From assembly GCA_027625915.1 (NCBI GenBank), contig JANTQA010000023.1, positions 806,001 through 870,000 on the forward strand: 64,000 nt of DNA. The letters are read 5' to 3'. Positions 33,201 through 44,400 of this stretch are shown here, piece after piece (the first letter of the stretch is position 1; each line of letters starts with the position of its first letter). Made by a program: the position numbers and the translations under genes. The notes under the pieces are model-generated. The model was given only the letters and a program-made list of their open reading frames with translations. It was not told the origin of the DNA and did not search any database. The stretch comes from Anaeramoeba flamelloides. Taxonomy: Eukaryota > Metamonada > Anaeramoebidae.

Positions 33201-36200
33201 AGTATTTGTTTATTTATAACACTACTAATTCCATTTTCATCGAAAATTGAAAAATAGGTAAATTGATTTTTAAAATTTTCTTTTACATTGAAGGAACCTG
33301 AAATATAATAATGCTTTAATTCATCTGTTTCTTTTATTTTTGATATTATTTTTTTAAATTTTTTATTTTTTGAATGATCTGTAAATAATTTTCGATTAAT
33401 ATTTTTTTTTCCTAAATTTGTTGTTGATAAAGTTGAAAAAGAAGAAGATGATGATGATGATGAGGACTGATCAGGTTCAGATTCAGATTGAGATGGCAAT
33501 GATCTCTTAAGGGATTTTAATGTGATTTTATTGGATTTTTTTTTTTTTTTGATATTTAAAGGTAAATTATTAATAAAAGCTAAAACACATCTCCTAATTA
33601 AATCTCTTTGCTTTTTATTCATACATTTTATTCTTAAACGATTCTTTTCATTTTTATTTTCAATCAACAATTCAAATTCGTTTGGAAACTTTTTCGAAAT
33701 TTTCGTAGTGATCAGTCTTTCATCCCAGTATATTGTTAAAACAACTTCATTATTGTAATTGTTTTCGTTTAATGGCTGGATTAAAAAGCATTCTGATTGA
33801 ATTTGGAAAATTGATTTAATAAACTCGTTTTTTTCTTGATTAAAGACCTTAATTTGAAAATTGGCCTTTTTGTTTGTCAAAGCTCGTAATGTTAAGGCAA
33901 TTAATTCGTTTGTGATACCTAAAACGTGGCCAGATATTGGGGTAGATTCTGGAAATTTCCCGTAATAATATTTAAATAATAAAAAAGTTTTTGAAATCAT
34001 AAACCTTTCATTAGTATTTGATGCTGAAAAAATATAAATCTTTTTCTTTCCCAAGTTATTATTATTGTTGTTATTGTTATTATTATTGTTATTGCTATTA
34101 ATGTTATCTTGGCTTTTATTAACATTATTATTTTGAATTACAAATTGAAATAATAAAGGATCTTTTCTTGATAATCTAATTTTTGTATCACACACTTCAA
34201 TATAGGTATGCTTTTCAACAATTTCATCATTAATCTCAATTTGAAAAGTTTCATACTCAACAGTTAACTTTGCTTTACTAATTGGATTGGAGTTTTCGTT
34301 TAAATGAAAATTGATTTTAAAATCTGCACATCCTAAGGCAAATAACTTTTGTACTTGTTGTGTTTGTTGAGACGGTTGCGTCATTAGTAGGGAAGATTCA
34401 ACAAACATTGCATCTCTAAATTTTTGGGCACTAATAAACGGTGAATTGCTGATACTTTTTTTCCTTCTTTCATCGTCTTTGCTCATAGGCGTGATCAACA
34501 ATGTCCTTTCGTTCAGTTTTTTCTTTTTTGGTGTACGATAAATCGTTTTGGACTTGATTTTAATTGGCGAAACTGTTGAAAATTTTGGTTTTAATCCTTT
34601 TAATTCAACTTGCTTTGCATAAACATACATTAGATGATAGAGTTTTTTTGATTGATCAGTCTCTTTATTATTTTCAAGTGCTTGTTTAGAAATTCCAAAT
34701 CTTAAACAGGATTTAATCAAGTTTTCATAATTTTCTTGTGCGATTGATCTATTTGTTTTTTGTAATTATTTTAAATATGATAATGTGAGGTTATAAAAAT
34801 AATTTTGAAGATTTTTGAATAAGAAAGTTGTTAGAAATTAATTATTAGAATAAATGGGATTTGGATCAATTATATTTTTGTAAAAAAAATAAATCTGTTG
34901 AGGATTTTGTAAAAAATAAAATTTTATAAAATTGACACAAAAAAGAATGAAATGAAATGAAATGAAATGACTGTTGAGAGAAAAATGTTTGACACAGAAT
35001 AATGGTTAGACACCATTTTTAATTGGGAACATTAGTAAAATTTCAAATCAAATCCTATTGATAACTAGGTGAATTTTATATACATCCAGGTTTAAATGTG
35101 TTACAAGTTCATTAATATGTGGTGTGTGTAGAATACTCATTTGAATGGTTGATAACTAAAGTAGATCATGCTGTTTTTAACAAAAATCCTAGTTTTTGTA
35201 AAGTTTACTATTAATTCTGAAAATGGTAATTTTTAAACTTGCTTTAGATTATAAGAGATAAGGTTTTGAAAAAGTAGAATTACATTAATCATTATTCTAA
35301 TAAGTAGATTATTGTTATTTTCTTTAGTTATTTCACAAACGATTTAAATTAAAAATCATTTTCAGTAATGTTCCCAATTAAAAATGGTGTCCAACCATTT
35401 TTCTGTGTCAAACATTTTTCTCTCAACAGTGAAATGAAATGAAATGAAGAAGAAAATTTTAGTTTTTATATTGATTTATAATGATATTGCTAAGGTACCT
35501 ATGAGGATGATGTATATATAATGTAGGGTATACCAAAGTTAAATCAAGTACTTTCATAAGTAGTTGTTACCTGTTTAGTACATTCATGTATGTTAGTACT
35601 TGTTAGGGTAAGTATATGTGTATGCAAGAGGATGTTTAAGAATGGTCAAACATGTTTGAGTGAAATAGGGTAGGTTAGGTGTGTGCATATAAGATTGGGT
35701 ATTACTATATTTTTTTTGAAATGTCTTCTTTGAAATGATAAAAATGTAATCTTGAATTTTTCAGTAATGATATACATTTAAAAATTGTCTTTACAAAGAC
35801 ATTTTCCCTCATTTTTTTAATACCATTTAACAATGATCAGAAATGTTACAGACTTCTAAGGCACCAATTTTTTTTAACACAAAATGAGTAGAACAGTATT
35901 CATAAAAAATTTCTATTTTTAAAATGTTATGCTTACAGCACATATAAAATCTTTATAACAAAAATCTTGTTTATATTATGATTTTTTAAATAAAAAATAA
36001 TAACAATAACGTTTTTATAATTTTTATTATTTTAAAATATATCAAATTTTTTCATTAAATTTTTTATTTTATTAAAACCTTTAAAAGAAAAAATAAAATT
36101 GAAAAGATTTAATACCCTAAGAAAAATAATTCTCAATCACAGTGTGATAGACATGGGATACAGACCTAACACACAACAAAGGTGTGCAAACTCGAATAAA

Positions 36201-39200
36201 AAAATGTGCTACCACAATGTGATATCTATGGAATATTACACTTGTGACATTTTTTTTTATTTATCAATCTGTATCACATGCGATAAATTTGTATCATGTG
36301 TGCTTAGACATACGATATAGATGTGAGAGCTTAGCACTTGTGATATAATTTTATCACATTAAAATTTTTATTAGAGTTCCAATTCGTTTAAAAAAAAAGG
36401 TTTTTAATGTAGGTTTTACAATTTAAAACAATTTCCTATATAGTTTTTAATGGTGGAACAATTTTAACCAGATCTATTATTTAATTTTTTTTCTATTTAT
36501 TTTTTTTTTTTAATAATATTCAAAATGTATAGCAGCTTTTATAACATGTTTTATAATTTATAATATGTTTATAATATGTTTATAGAATTTTATAACTCCT
36601 TTTTTAACAAATAAAAAGTATGTTATTAAATTTGTTCATTTTTTTATAGCTTGTTATAAAGGTTGTTATTAATATTTTAATGGGTTTTTATCAAATTTTA
36701 TAACATCAATATAACATGTATATATCACATGTTATAAAAAAAAAATTATTATTAGGGAAACATGTACAAATGTTTGAAGATGATTTAATGATAATAATGG
36801 ATGAAACAATATCAATAATTCAAAAAACAATTTGAAATAATATATAAAATAATCAAAATTTTGGAATGAATTTAAATAAACCCTAAAACTTTAAAATCAA
36901 ATAATCTAAAATAAAATATTTGGTAATTTGGCTCGAAAAAGAGAGGCATTCACAAATAAAATTTTTGGAATGCAGAAAATGTAAAAGATAGTGTTATAAA
37001 AATATAACTTATTTTTTGTTAAAAAAAAAAAAATGTTAATGGGGTAAAATTACACATATTGAAATCAATATGTTCAAGTCAATTATTGTATGTATTAGTT
37101 ATTAATTCATACTCAAATAGTTTCTAATTCAATATATGTTGGTTAAAAAGAAAAGTAATAATTTTTTTTAGAAATTAATCACAGATCCTCCGAGAATTTA
37201 TATAAACCGAAGTCCAAATTAGCTTTGTTGGAATTTTGATTTGTGGAAGAAGATATAGCTTAATAAAAGTAGGTAGAAATAATTTAAAGTCCTAAAGGAC
37301 AAAAATACTATTTAGTTTATAGAATAGATTTGAAAACAGTATTTAATTGCTTTTTTTGAAGAGAAATTTTCTTTAAAAAATTAAATCTTCAAAAGACATC
37401 AGGGTATTCGGTAATCATTTTTATGAATAAGATTTACTTTTTGAGAATATATATTTTCAAGTGGGTTTTAAAAATTTCAAATCTACTCTCGGAATAAAAT
37501 TCATTTGTAGCTTGAGTGTTTGGTTGAAATTATATTTTATCTTTTTTTGGTTGAAGAAAAAAAAAAAAAAAGACAAAGTTAGTTTCTCAACTCATAGAAA
37601 GAATGTGTTAATTTCAATTTTGGTTTTAAAATTTTTTTATTTTGGTGGTGTGTATTTCACTCGGTACAGAAAAAAAGGAGTTGTATTTTTTAAAGAAAAA
37701 GAGTTGCAATTAAATTTTTTCTTTTCCAAAAAAAATAAAATTTATTATATCTTTCTTAATTAAAATTCTTCAAGAAAAATAAAGTAAAATTCACACCTCC
37801 TTTGACTAATCTTTTTGAAATATTTTGATTTTATCAACTAAAAAATTAATAAAAACTTTGAAAATATTTTTATTTTTTTCAATTTTCAGCTCAAGATCTG
37901 GATGTTATTTAAACTCAAGAATTAAGTGAATCAAAAGTTGAGTTAAACTGTATTTTAATCAAATTTAGAAGTTTATATTCATTAAAACAAAATTTTCAAA
38001 AAATACATTGTCACCTTATATTAAGAATTATATATCTCACCAAAAAAAAAAAAAAATAATTTTCAATCAAAATAAAGAAATGCTGTATAAAAAATTTTTG
38101 AGAGAGGATTTATTGTGAAGGGTTAAATGATTAAAAAAAACTTTAATCTGTTAGAGAGAGAATTTTGAAGTGACTAAATTTGAGACTTCTTTCGTGAATA
38201 AATTCGTGACTAAATTTGTGTCTTCTAATCCAAAAAGTGTCTAGACCCATTAGAGTGTTTAGTCACAGCCATTAGAAAAATTTTAACCCCAATTTACTTT
38301 TCTAAAAATTTTGGGAGGAACATAACAAAAAAATGTTGTGATATATTTGTTGACATTTCACTTAACAATTATTGATCGATCAAAAGGTTAGATCCTACCA
38401 ATCAACTTATTTTGTTTGAGTTTTTCTATTTATCAAACTCAAAATTAGCCTAATATCAATCATCGAAAAAAAATTCCCGATCTAACGAAACGAGATTAGG
38501 TAATTGAAAAAAAACGAAATGAAGACAAAATATAAAAATGTGATCCAAATCGTTTGGAAAAATTAAAATGATATTCCAATTAAGTTCGTTCCACCTTTTT
38601 TTTTTTTTTTTCTCTCTCATTTTAAATTAGAATGTGAATTATCAACTTTGTTCTTAATTAACAAGATTAAAAATCACTTCCTAGTTTAACAATTCTGAAA
38701 TATAAGATTCTTTTTTTGTTTTTTGAGATCTTATTAATAATAGTTAGCTGCATTTTTTCGCAAAAAGTTGAAGAAACTAAATTATCGTTTGGAAAAAAAA
38801 TTTCAACACGATCTTTAATTAGGAACCTTAATAGAGAATCACAGAAATCACAGATATTAATAAATCCTGAAAACAAAAAGTAAGATCAATTAATAAAAGA
38901 AAAAATCAATAATTAAAAACAAAATGGCGGATTCAAAACAATAATATTTTTTTCGAATACTATCTTTTAGTGTTTGGGTTTTTCTTTGATTGATCTATTA
39001 TTAAAAATTTGTTGAAAAATTTAACTCTTTTTGAGATCTCCAAAATACCCTTTAGGATTTTGATAATCAAGGTAGATTTAACCATTCTGTTTGTTGATTT
39101 GATTAAAAATAATATAATGGATTATTATTTGAAGTTAATTTGCCTTTTTTCTATTAATTGATTTTACTTTTCGTTTTCAAGTTTTATTAATATCTGTGAT

Positions 39201-41293
39201 TTCTGTGATTTTCTATTAAGGTTCCCAATTAAGAAATTGTGTTTCACTTTTTTTCCCTGTTTTACTTTTTTCCCATTTAACTTTTCTTTCCAAATGATTA
39301 GCTTTTTTTCAATTGTGGGGAAAGAAGAAAGGAAAAAAAATAGCAAATTTTTGGTAATTTGAGAGTTGAATGTCTCTTATTTTCACAATTTAATATACTT
39401 GGTACCTCTTTTAGTTCTTTAATTTTATTTTTTTCTGTTTCAAAAAAGAGTTTTTTTGTAGCTGAAAATAATTTTCAAGAAAAGAAAGTTTCTTTTGTTT
39501 TTTTAAAAACTAAAAATGAGAAAAATAGAACACGAAATTTCTTTGTTTTTGAATAACTCTTCAATTAAGATCAACTTTTGAAAAAAAAGATTCCTTATTT
39601 TTTTTTGAAGCATGTTCAAAATTTTTTAATCAAATATTTAGATAAAATGTCTCAAATAAAAACTGATTGATTATTTCAGAAGTGATCAAAGTGTTACAAT
39701 TTTTTTTTTATTTTTCACCCTTTCATTTTCTTGAAGTAATCAAAAACTATTTTTTCATCTTTTTTTCATAAAGAGTCTCTTTACGGTTTACAATCCCTAA
39801 AATATGAAAAAAGATTATCTTGTGTCTGGTGTTGTGACTTGTTAATTTGGTTCTTAGCTGATCGATCTTGGATTCAGTATGGGTTTCAATAGTCGATCAA
39901 TAAGGCAATTACCAGTTTCGCGAGAAGGTTTTTAATTCAAAATTGGTCATACTCCCCCAAAAATGAACTTCTTATATTTCTTCAAAAAAAGAAAAGATTC
40001 CAATGTAATTGGTTTATTCAGAAAAGGGAGTACTTAAGGTTTACAATACCTAGAATTTGAAAAAAGATTATCTTGTATTTGGTGTTTTGACTTGTTAATT
40101 TCGTTCTTAGCTGATCGATCTTGGACTTGGTATGGATTATAATAGTGGTTTAAAATGGCAATTTTTGACAATTTATTTTTTTTTCGATCCGAAATCCGAA
40201 TTGAATAGTGTAAGACTAATTAATTGATAGATAATTAATCAATAAATGTGGGCTTTGGGTTGTAAGCTGGAATTTTTATTAACTTTAGTTTTATTGGGTG
40301 CTTTTAAAAAAAATTATTTGTTTTTTTAGTTGATTGACTAAAAAGTGAAATAAGATTCTTTTCAACAACCCAAAAATCAAAAGTTATTCTTGAACACCTT
40401 TCTTCTATTAGCCTTAAACTCAACAATTCTAATTTCGGATCGATAAATAAAATTCATTGTTAAAAATTTGTCTTTTTTAGCAAACACTATAATCCATACC
40501 AAACCCAAGATCGATCAGCTAAGAACCAAATTAACAAGTCGCCACACCAATCACACGATAATCTTTTTTCATATTTAAGAGATTGTAAACCTGAAATCAA
40601 TATACTATTTGTTGCAAAATAAAAGGAACAAAATTTTCATTCAGCTTTCCAAAAAATGATTTTAAAAGAATAATATCCAATTTAAATTCTTTAATTCTGG
40701 AAATCAGTTGTTGTATTAATTTCCGTTTTTTTCTAATTGTACAATTTGGCGATTTATTTTAATTCTTGGTGTTTTTAATTGTTTGTTCTTTTATTTTTGG
40801 AAAGCCAAATGAAAATTTTGTTCCATTTATTTTACAATCAACAGTATATTCAAAGAGTGGTTAGATTTTATGAAATACGATCTATTAATTTGACTTGATG
40901 TTCTTTAAAACCTATGTATGCAAAAAATGAAAAAACTACGAAACGAACCTATTGGTGATCGGCAATAAAAACAAACCACAAGAAAAAAAAAATAAAAAAA
41001 AAAATTTTACCTTTCGATTTTTGGGATGCAATCATCTTGAAAGAAATTTATTACACGACAACAATTATTTAGTAGTTCATCTTGCGATTGATTTAATAAA
41101 ATTTTCTCACCAAGAACAGAACGCATCCATGCAATTACTTGATATTTTTCGTTTCTTTTTGTAGCTTTAGTAGGTTTTGTTTTGTTTTGTTTTTTTTTTT
41201 AATTTTGTGTTATTTATTTTTAAAAAAAGCAAATCAAAGATGAAAAAGATACTGTTCAAGAAAAGAAATTGTTTTTGAGTGGAAATTACTCAT
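29471..41293 (-). CDS. CH-domain protein with about eleven PH-like modules
   Basis: Main exons 41011-41164 and 29471-34748, joined in phase across a 6.26-kb intron. The first coding exon may be just ATGA (41290-41293, donor GTAATT), which fits the phase but is unproven. Total about 1,811 residues. Residues 1-110 form a calponin-type CH domain: YQVIAWMRSVLGEKI, then IPKIERSIAQENYENLIKSC, then a closing helix with LYHLMYVYAKQVELKG. It is split at the intron exactly where the halves fit. Downstream, about eleven divergent segments of roughly 80-130 residues each begin with a beta strand like F-x-I/V-x-x-F and end with a strand-plus-helix like F-x-F-x-S-x-x-E-R-F-x-x-F. Approximate residues: 190-315, 348-450, 530-785 (with insert), 842-932, 943-1032, 1038-1130, 1160-1254, 1262-1390, 1415-1535, 1590-1685 and 1730-1811. 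That is how PH-like barrels look when reduced. Asn and Lys runs link them. CH suggests actin or microtubule association; PH-like parts suggest membrane or protein docking. Both are inference. Confidence 0.82.
34971..35429. repeat. R9 inverted-repeat MITE, copy 1 (CH-PH intron)
   Basis: CTGTTGAGAGAAAAATGTTT then GACACAG, GGTTAGACACCATTTTTAAT and GGGAACATTA form the left arm. The right arm is its reverse complement, ending AACATTTTTCTCTCAACAG. Arms are about 70 bp. Flanked on both sides by TGAAATGA (34963-34970 and 35430-35437), which would be an 8-bp target duplication as made by hAT elements. The flanks are part of a GAAAT tandem array, so the length of the duplication is ambiguous. Confidence 0.8.
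36115..36376. repeat. R2 MITE, copy 2 (CH-PH intron)
   Basis: TA then CCCTAAGAAAAATAATTCTC at the left; ATAATTTTATCACATTAAAA and TTTTTATTAGAG at the right. Shares CAGTGTGATA, GGATACA, CTAACACACAACAAAG and GATATAGATGTGA with copy 1 at 14685-14952. The short frame running through it is therefore element sequence, not a gene. Confidence 0.7.
38700..39350. repeat. R10 large imperfect hairpin (CH-PH intron)
   Basis: The best-paired arm sections are 38806-38872 (AATTAGGAACCTTAATAGAG, AATCACAGAAATCACAGATA) and 39172-39240 (TATCTGTGATTTCTGTGATT, TTCTATTAAGGTTCCCAATT). Weaker pairing extends outward (TAGTTAGCTGC against GATTAGCTTT). It explains the short minus-strand frame at 38667-38876. Confidence 0.6.
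39778..40595. repeat. R11 inverted-repeat element with duplicated left arm (CH-PH intron)
   Basis: Three copies of one arm of about 120 bp with AAAAGATTATCTTGT, GACTTGTTAATTT and TTCTTAGCTGATCGATCTTG. Two are direct (39778-39912 and 40034-40170). One is inverted (about 40480-40595, with AAGATCGATCAGCTAAGAAC and GATTGTAAACC). The 40034-40595 pair looks like the element proper, with the 39778 copy as a partial duplication or an older insertion. Confidence 0.7.
40620..40850. repeat. R6 inner palindrome, copy 3 (CH-PH intron)
   Basis: GGAACAAAATTTTCATTCAG then CTTTCC at the left and GGAAAGCC then AAATGAAAATTTTGTTCC at the right, around about 170 bp. This is the core of R6 without the outer GGAATTGAGAT units. 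Confidence 0.65.
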
Positions 41294-42444
41294 CGTAGTT
41301 TTTTTTTGAGCAAAATAGAAAAAAAAAAAAATTGAAAAAATGAAAAAGTTTTTTCTGGTAAATTCTTTCTTCTGTTAAAACACACTTAAATATAGACAAA
41401 GATAGTAAATTTCGATAATTTGAATGAGAATCTCCAAAGGGAAAAAATTTTATTAACATTTTTTTTTGTTATCTTGCTATTTAGACACCTTGAACGAACT
41501 ATTTTCCCCAAATTAGAAAATGTTAATGATTTGTCCAAGTTCGAATCAATAAAAATCAAAAGTTAAAAACTTTTCTTGGTTTGAGTTTCTTTTTTCAGGT
41601 ATAGAATTGTTTTCACTGCAATGTGTTCGGAAACCCAAGTTGTAAAACTTTAAAAGAAAAAAGATCTATTACTGGTATTTACAGGGTCAAAGTGGACACT
41701 ACTATCAATTAATTTTCTATTTTCAAATTAAACCCAGAGACCACAACCAACTTGTAAGAAAACTCTTTTTGCAAAAAGAAAAATATGTAGAAACAAGTCT
41801 AATTTTTTCCCATTTATAAGTTAAACACTAGTTCCTATTGATAAAAAACAGGTATTATTTGAAGAACCACAGATTTGTATTCAAAATCAAACCAAACAAA
41901 GGTGTATTATTATGAAAAAAAAAAGGGGTTTCAAAAAGAAGAAAACTTTAAGAAAAAATTAAAAAGATCTTTTCATTTTTGTTTTTGCAAATAAATTTAA
42001 CAAAAAAAAAAGTGAATATTTTTGTTTGGTGCTTTTAACTAACGTGTTGCTCCAAACTGTATAATCCGATCTTTTTCTCATTTAGGTGAACAATTGAGAC
42101 AACTTTCGATAAACAGTTTTAAACAAAACATTTTGAAGTTGATTCGATAAATTTTTACCTCTTTGTCAAAAGGAACAATTATCCAAAACTTTTAAAAAAG
42201 AATCGGGTAAAAACAAGACAACAAAATTTTTAACAAACACAATAAGAAAACAACAAACAAGAGTTGATAGACTATCTTACAAATTAATTTCTTTATTTCT
42301 TATTTGTTACCTTTTTACCGTTTATTTAGAACTGGTTGATATTTGAATACATTATTAGAGAACACACCAGACTTTTTTTTTGTCCTTCTCCTTCATTCTT
42401 ATTTCCCTATTTTACTAGTATAAAAGTGAAAAAAATACCTGACA

Positions 42445-42897
42445 TAAAATAATCCTAATCCGATTTTTAATTGTGAATATTAGGGAAATTGAGGTATAAT
42501 TTCAAATTTTTTCAATCAAATCCTTTTTATAAATAACCAATTTTTTTATGAAATCTGTAATAAACCTACCTAAAGTTCAGTAAAGTAAGTTATCTATAGA
42601 ATACTCTAGTAATTGTTTGATAATCAAAGTAGATCAACTTTTTTTGAAAATCAATCGAAGTTTTATAGAGGTTTATTAGAGTTTTTGGAAAAGATGATAA
42701 TTTTTATTTTCCTTTTTTTTGATTGAACGAATGGCGTTTTGAACAAAGTGTGATTTCATTAATCATCATTCCAATGAGTGGGTGAGTTAAAATTTTAATT
42801 GTTTATTTATTTAAAAAAGGATTTGATCTTTAATATTGGCAATTTTACAACAATTTTCCTAATATTAACAATTAAAAATCCGATCAGGGATTTTTTT
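42445..42897. repeat. R9 MITE, copy 2 (diverged)
   Basis: Left AATCCTAATCCGATTTTTAA, TTGTGAATATTAGG pairs with right CCTAATATTAACAATTAAAA, ATCCGAT. Interior shares AATCAAATCCT, AGAATACTC and AAAGTAGATCA with 34971-35429, so it is the same family despite different outer ends. Confidence 0.6.
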
Positions 42898-43148
42898 AAT
42901 TACAATATTTGAATAATTATTAGGAAAAAATTTTTTCTGTATTCTTCAAATTCTCTTTTTCCAGAATAAGATATTACTAAAAAGTAAATCATAATTTGTG
43001 TGATCACTTTCTTTTCTTATTGGCCTTTTTTCTCACATTTAAGTGGAATGTTGGGTGAACTAAATTTCCTAAAAATAAAATGGTAGAATTTTGAATTAAA
43101 AATTATGAAAAAGAAGTGAAATATTATCCCATTTATTAATCAAATACA

Positions 43149-43530
43149 TTTTCACAAAAGTAATTTTGATTTGTTGTAAAAAATATAGTTTTTACAATTT
43201 TAAAGATAATGAAAAGAGTTCTACCCCTTTATCCCAATTTCTTTAATTGTAAAAGAAATACTCATTTTGATTTTCGAGTTCAAAAGATTTTTCAATATTA
43301 CATAGTTTTGTGAATACAATACTTTAATTAAAAAATGATTTTTTTTTTATTTATAAAAGATTGATCTTTACAATGATTTTTTGATGAAAAATTATTTTTT
43401 GTTTATTAATTTAATCAGATATTATATTTACTAAAACATGAATTTGTATCAGTGCTCCCAAATCTTTATTTATCTCTAAAATTGAAAAACTCTATTTTTT
43501 ACAACAAACCATATTTACTCTTGTGAAAAG
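43149..43530. repeat. R3 foldback MITE, copy 2
   Basis: TTGTTGTAAAAAATATAGTT then TTTACAATTTTAAAGATA at the left; TATCTCTAAAATTGAAAAAC then TCTATTTTTTACAACAAACC at the right. Ends TTTTCACAA against TTGTGAAAA. Same layout and size as 11328-11720. Confidence 0.7.
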
Positions 43531-44196
43531 TAAAATCAAATTTGACCAGATTTAAAGAATTGGAGCCCCCAATTTAAATTGATTAATAAAAGATCTTGAA
43601 TCAAATAATCAGAAAATTTTTGACTTTGATTTCACTCACAATTTTATATCGGATCCATGCTAGATTTCAAACCATTTAATATACATAATTAATTTTGATT
43701 ATTATTTTCCATTTAGAATTACAAACTTTTTTGATTTATAATTTATTTGTTTTGAAGGATTTTATTTAAAAAGTTGAATGAAAAAAATTTTTCTTGTCTG
43801 ATATAATGAATAGCTCGAAAAAATTAATCAATAATTAAAATTCCATAATAGTGAATTAGTTTGGTTAAATTTTTTAGATTTTATTGTATATGAGAAAATA
43901 TAAGAAGAGCAAGAATAATGTAAAAGTATGATTGGTAAGACTATACAAATATTACCAAAAAGAGTAAACTTTCATTATTATTTGATTACTAAATCTCAAA
44001 ACAAAAACCAATAAATATAATATTAAAATAATACCTTTTTTTTTAAAAAAAGTTCACTCCATCGAAACATAAATACCTTTGATATGTTTTTTTCTCATGA
44101 AAAAATAAAAGCGATTTATTTATAAAGCGAATTTTATAAAAGAAATTAAAAATTTTATTAAATTAATACTAAAATATAATTTTTAATTTCTGATAT

Positions 44197-44400
44197 AAAC
44201 GATTTTCCAGTTAAAGGACCTGGTATCAGTGGATTACATTTGTATAAAGGGTTTGAATCGATATAAGAAGAAAAATTAAAATTTTAAAAATTTCAAAATT
44301 TAAATTATTTTTTTACATTTTTAACTCTTTAAATTTTTTTTTCAAATTGAAAAATTCATAAAAAATAATTATGTATAATTTTGAAAAAAAAAAAAATGTG
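44197..44400 (-). repeat. R1 MITE, partial inverted copy
   Basis: AAACGATTTTCCAGTTAAAG, then GTGGATTACATTTGTATAAAG and a degenerate TCGATATAAGAAG match the R1 3' end in reverse. Similarity fades at about 44400, so the rest is missing or unrecognisable. Confidence 0.55.

Noticed and set aside
36099-36320. 73-codon plus-strand frame
   Set aside because: It lies inside R2 MITE copy 2 and is not open in copy 1.
38667-38876. Possible minus-strand exon with an acceptor-like TTTTCAG before it
   Set aside because: Most of it is one arm of hairpin R10, with the mirror arm at 39172-39240. It is not needed to join the CH exons, which are already in phase.
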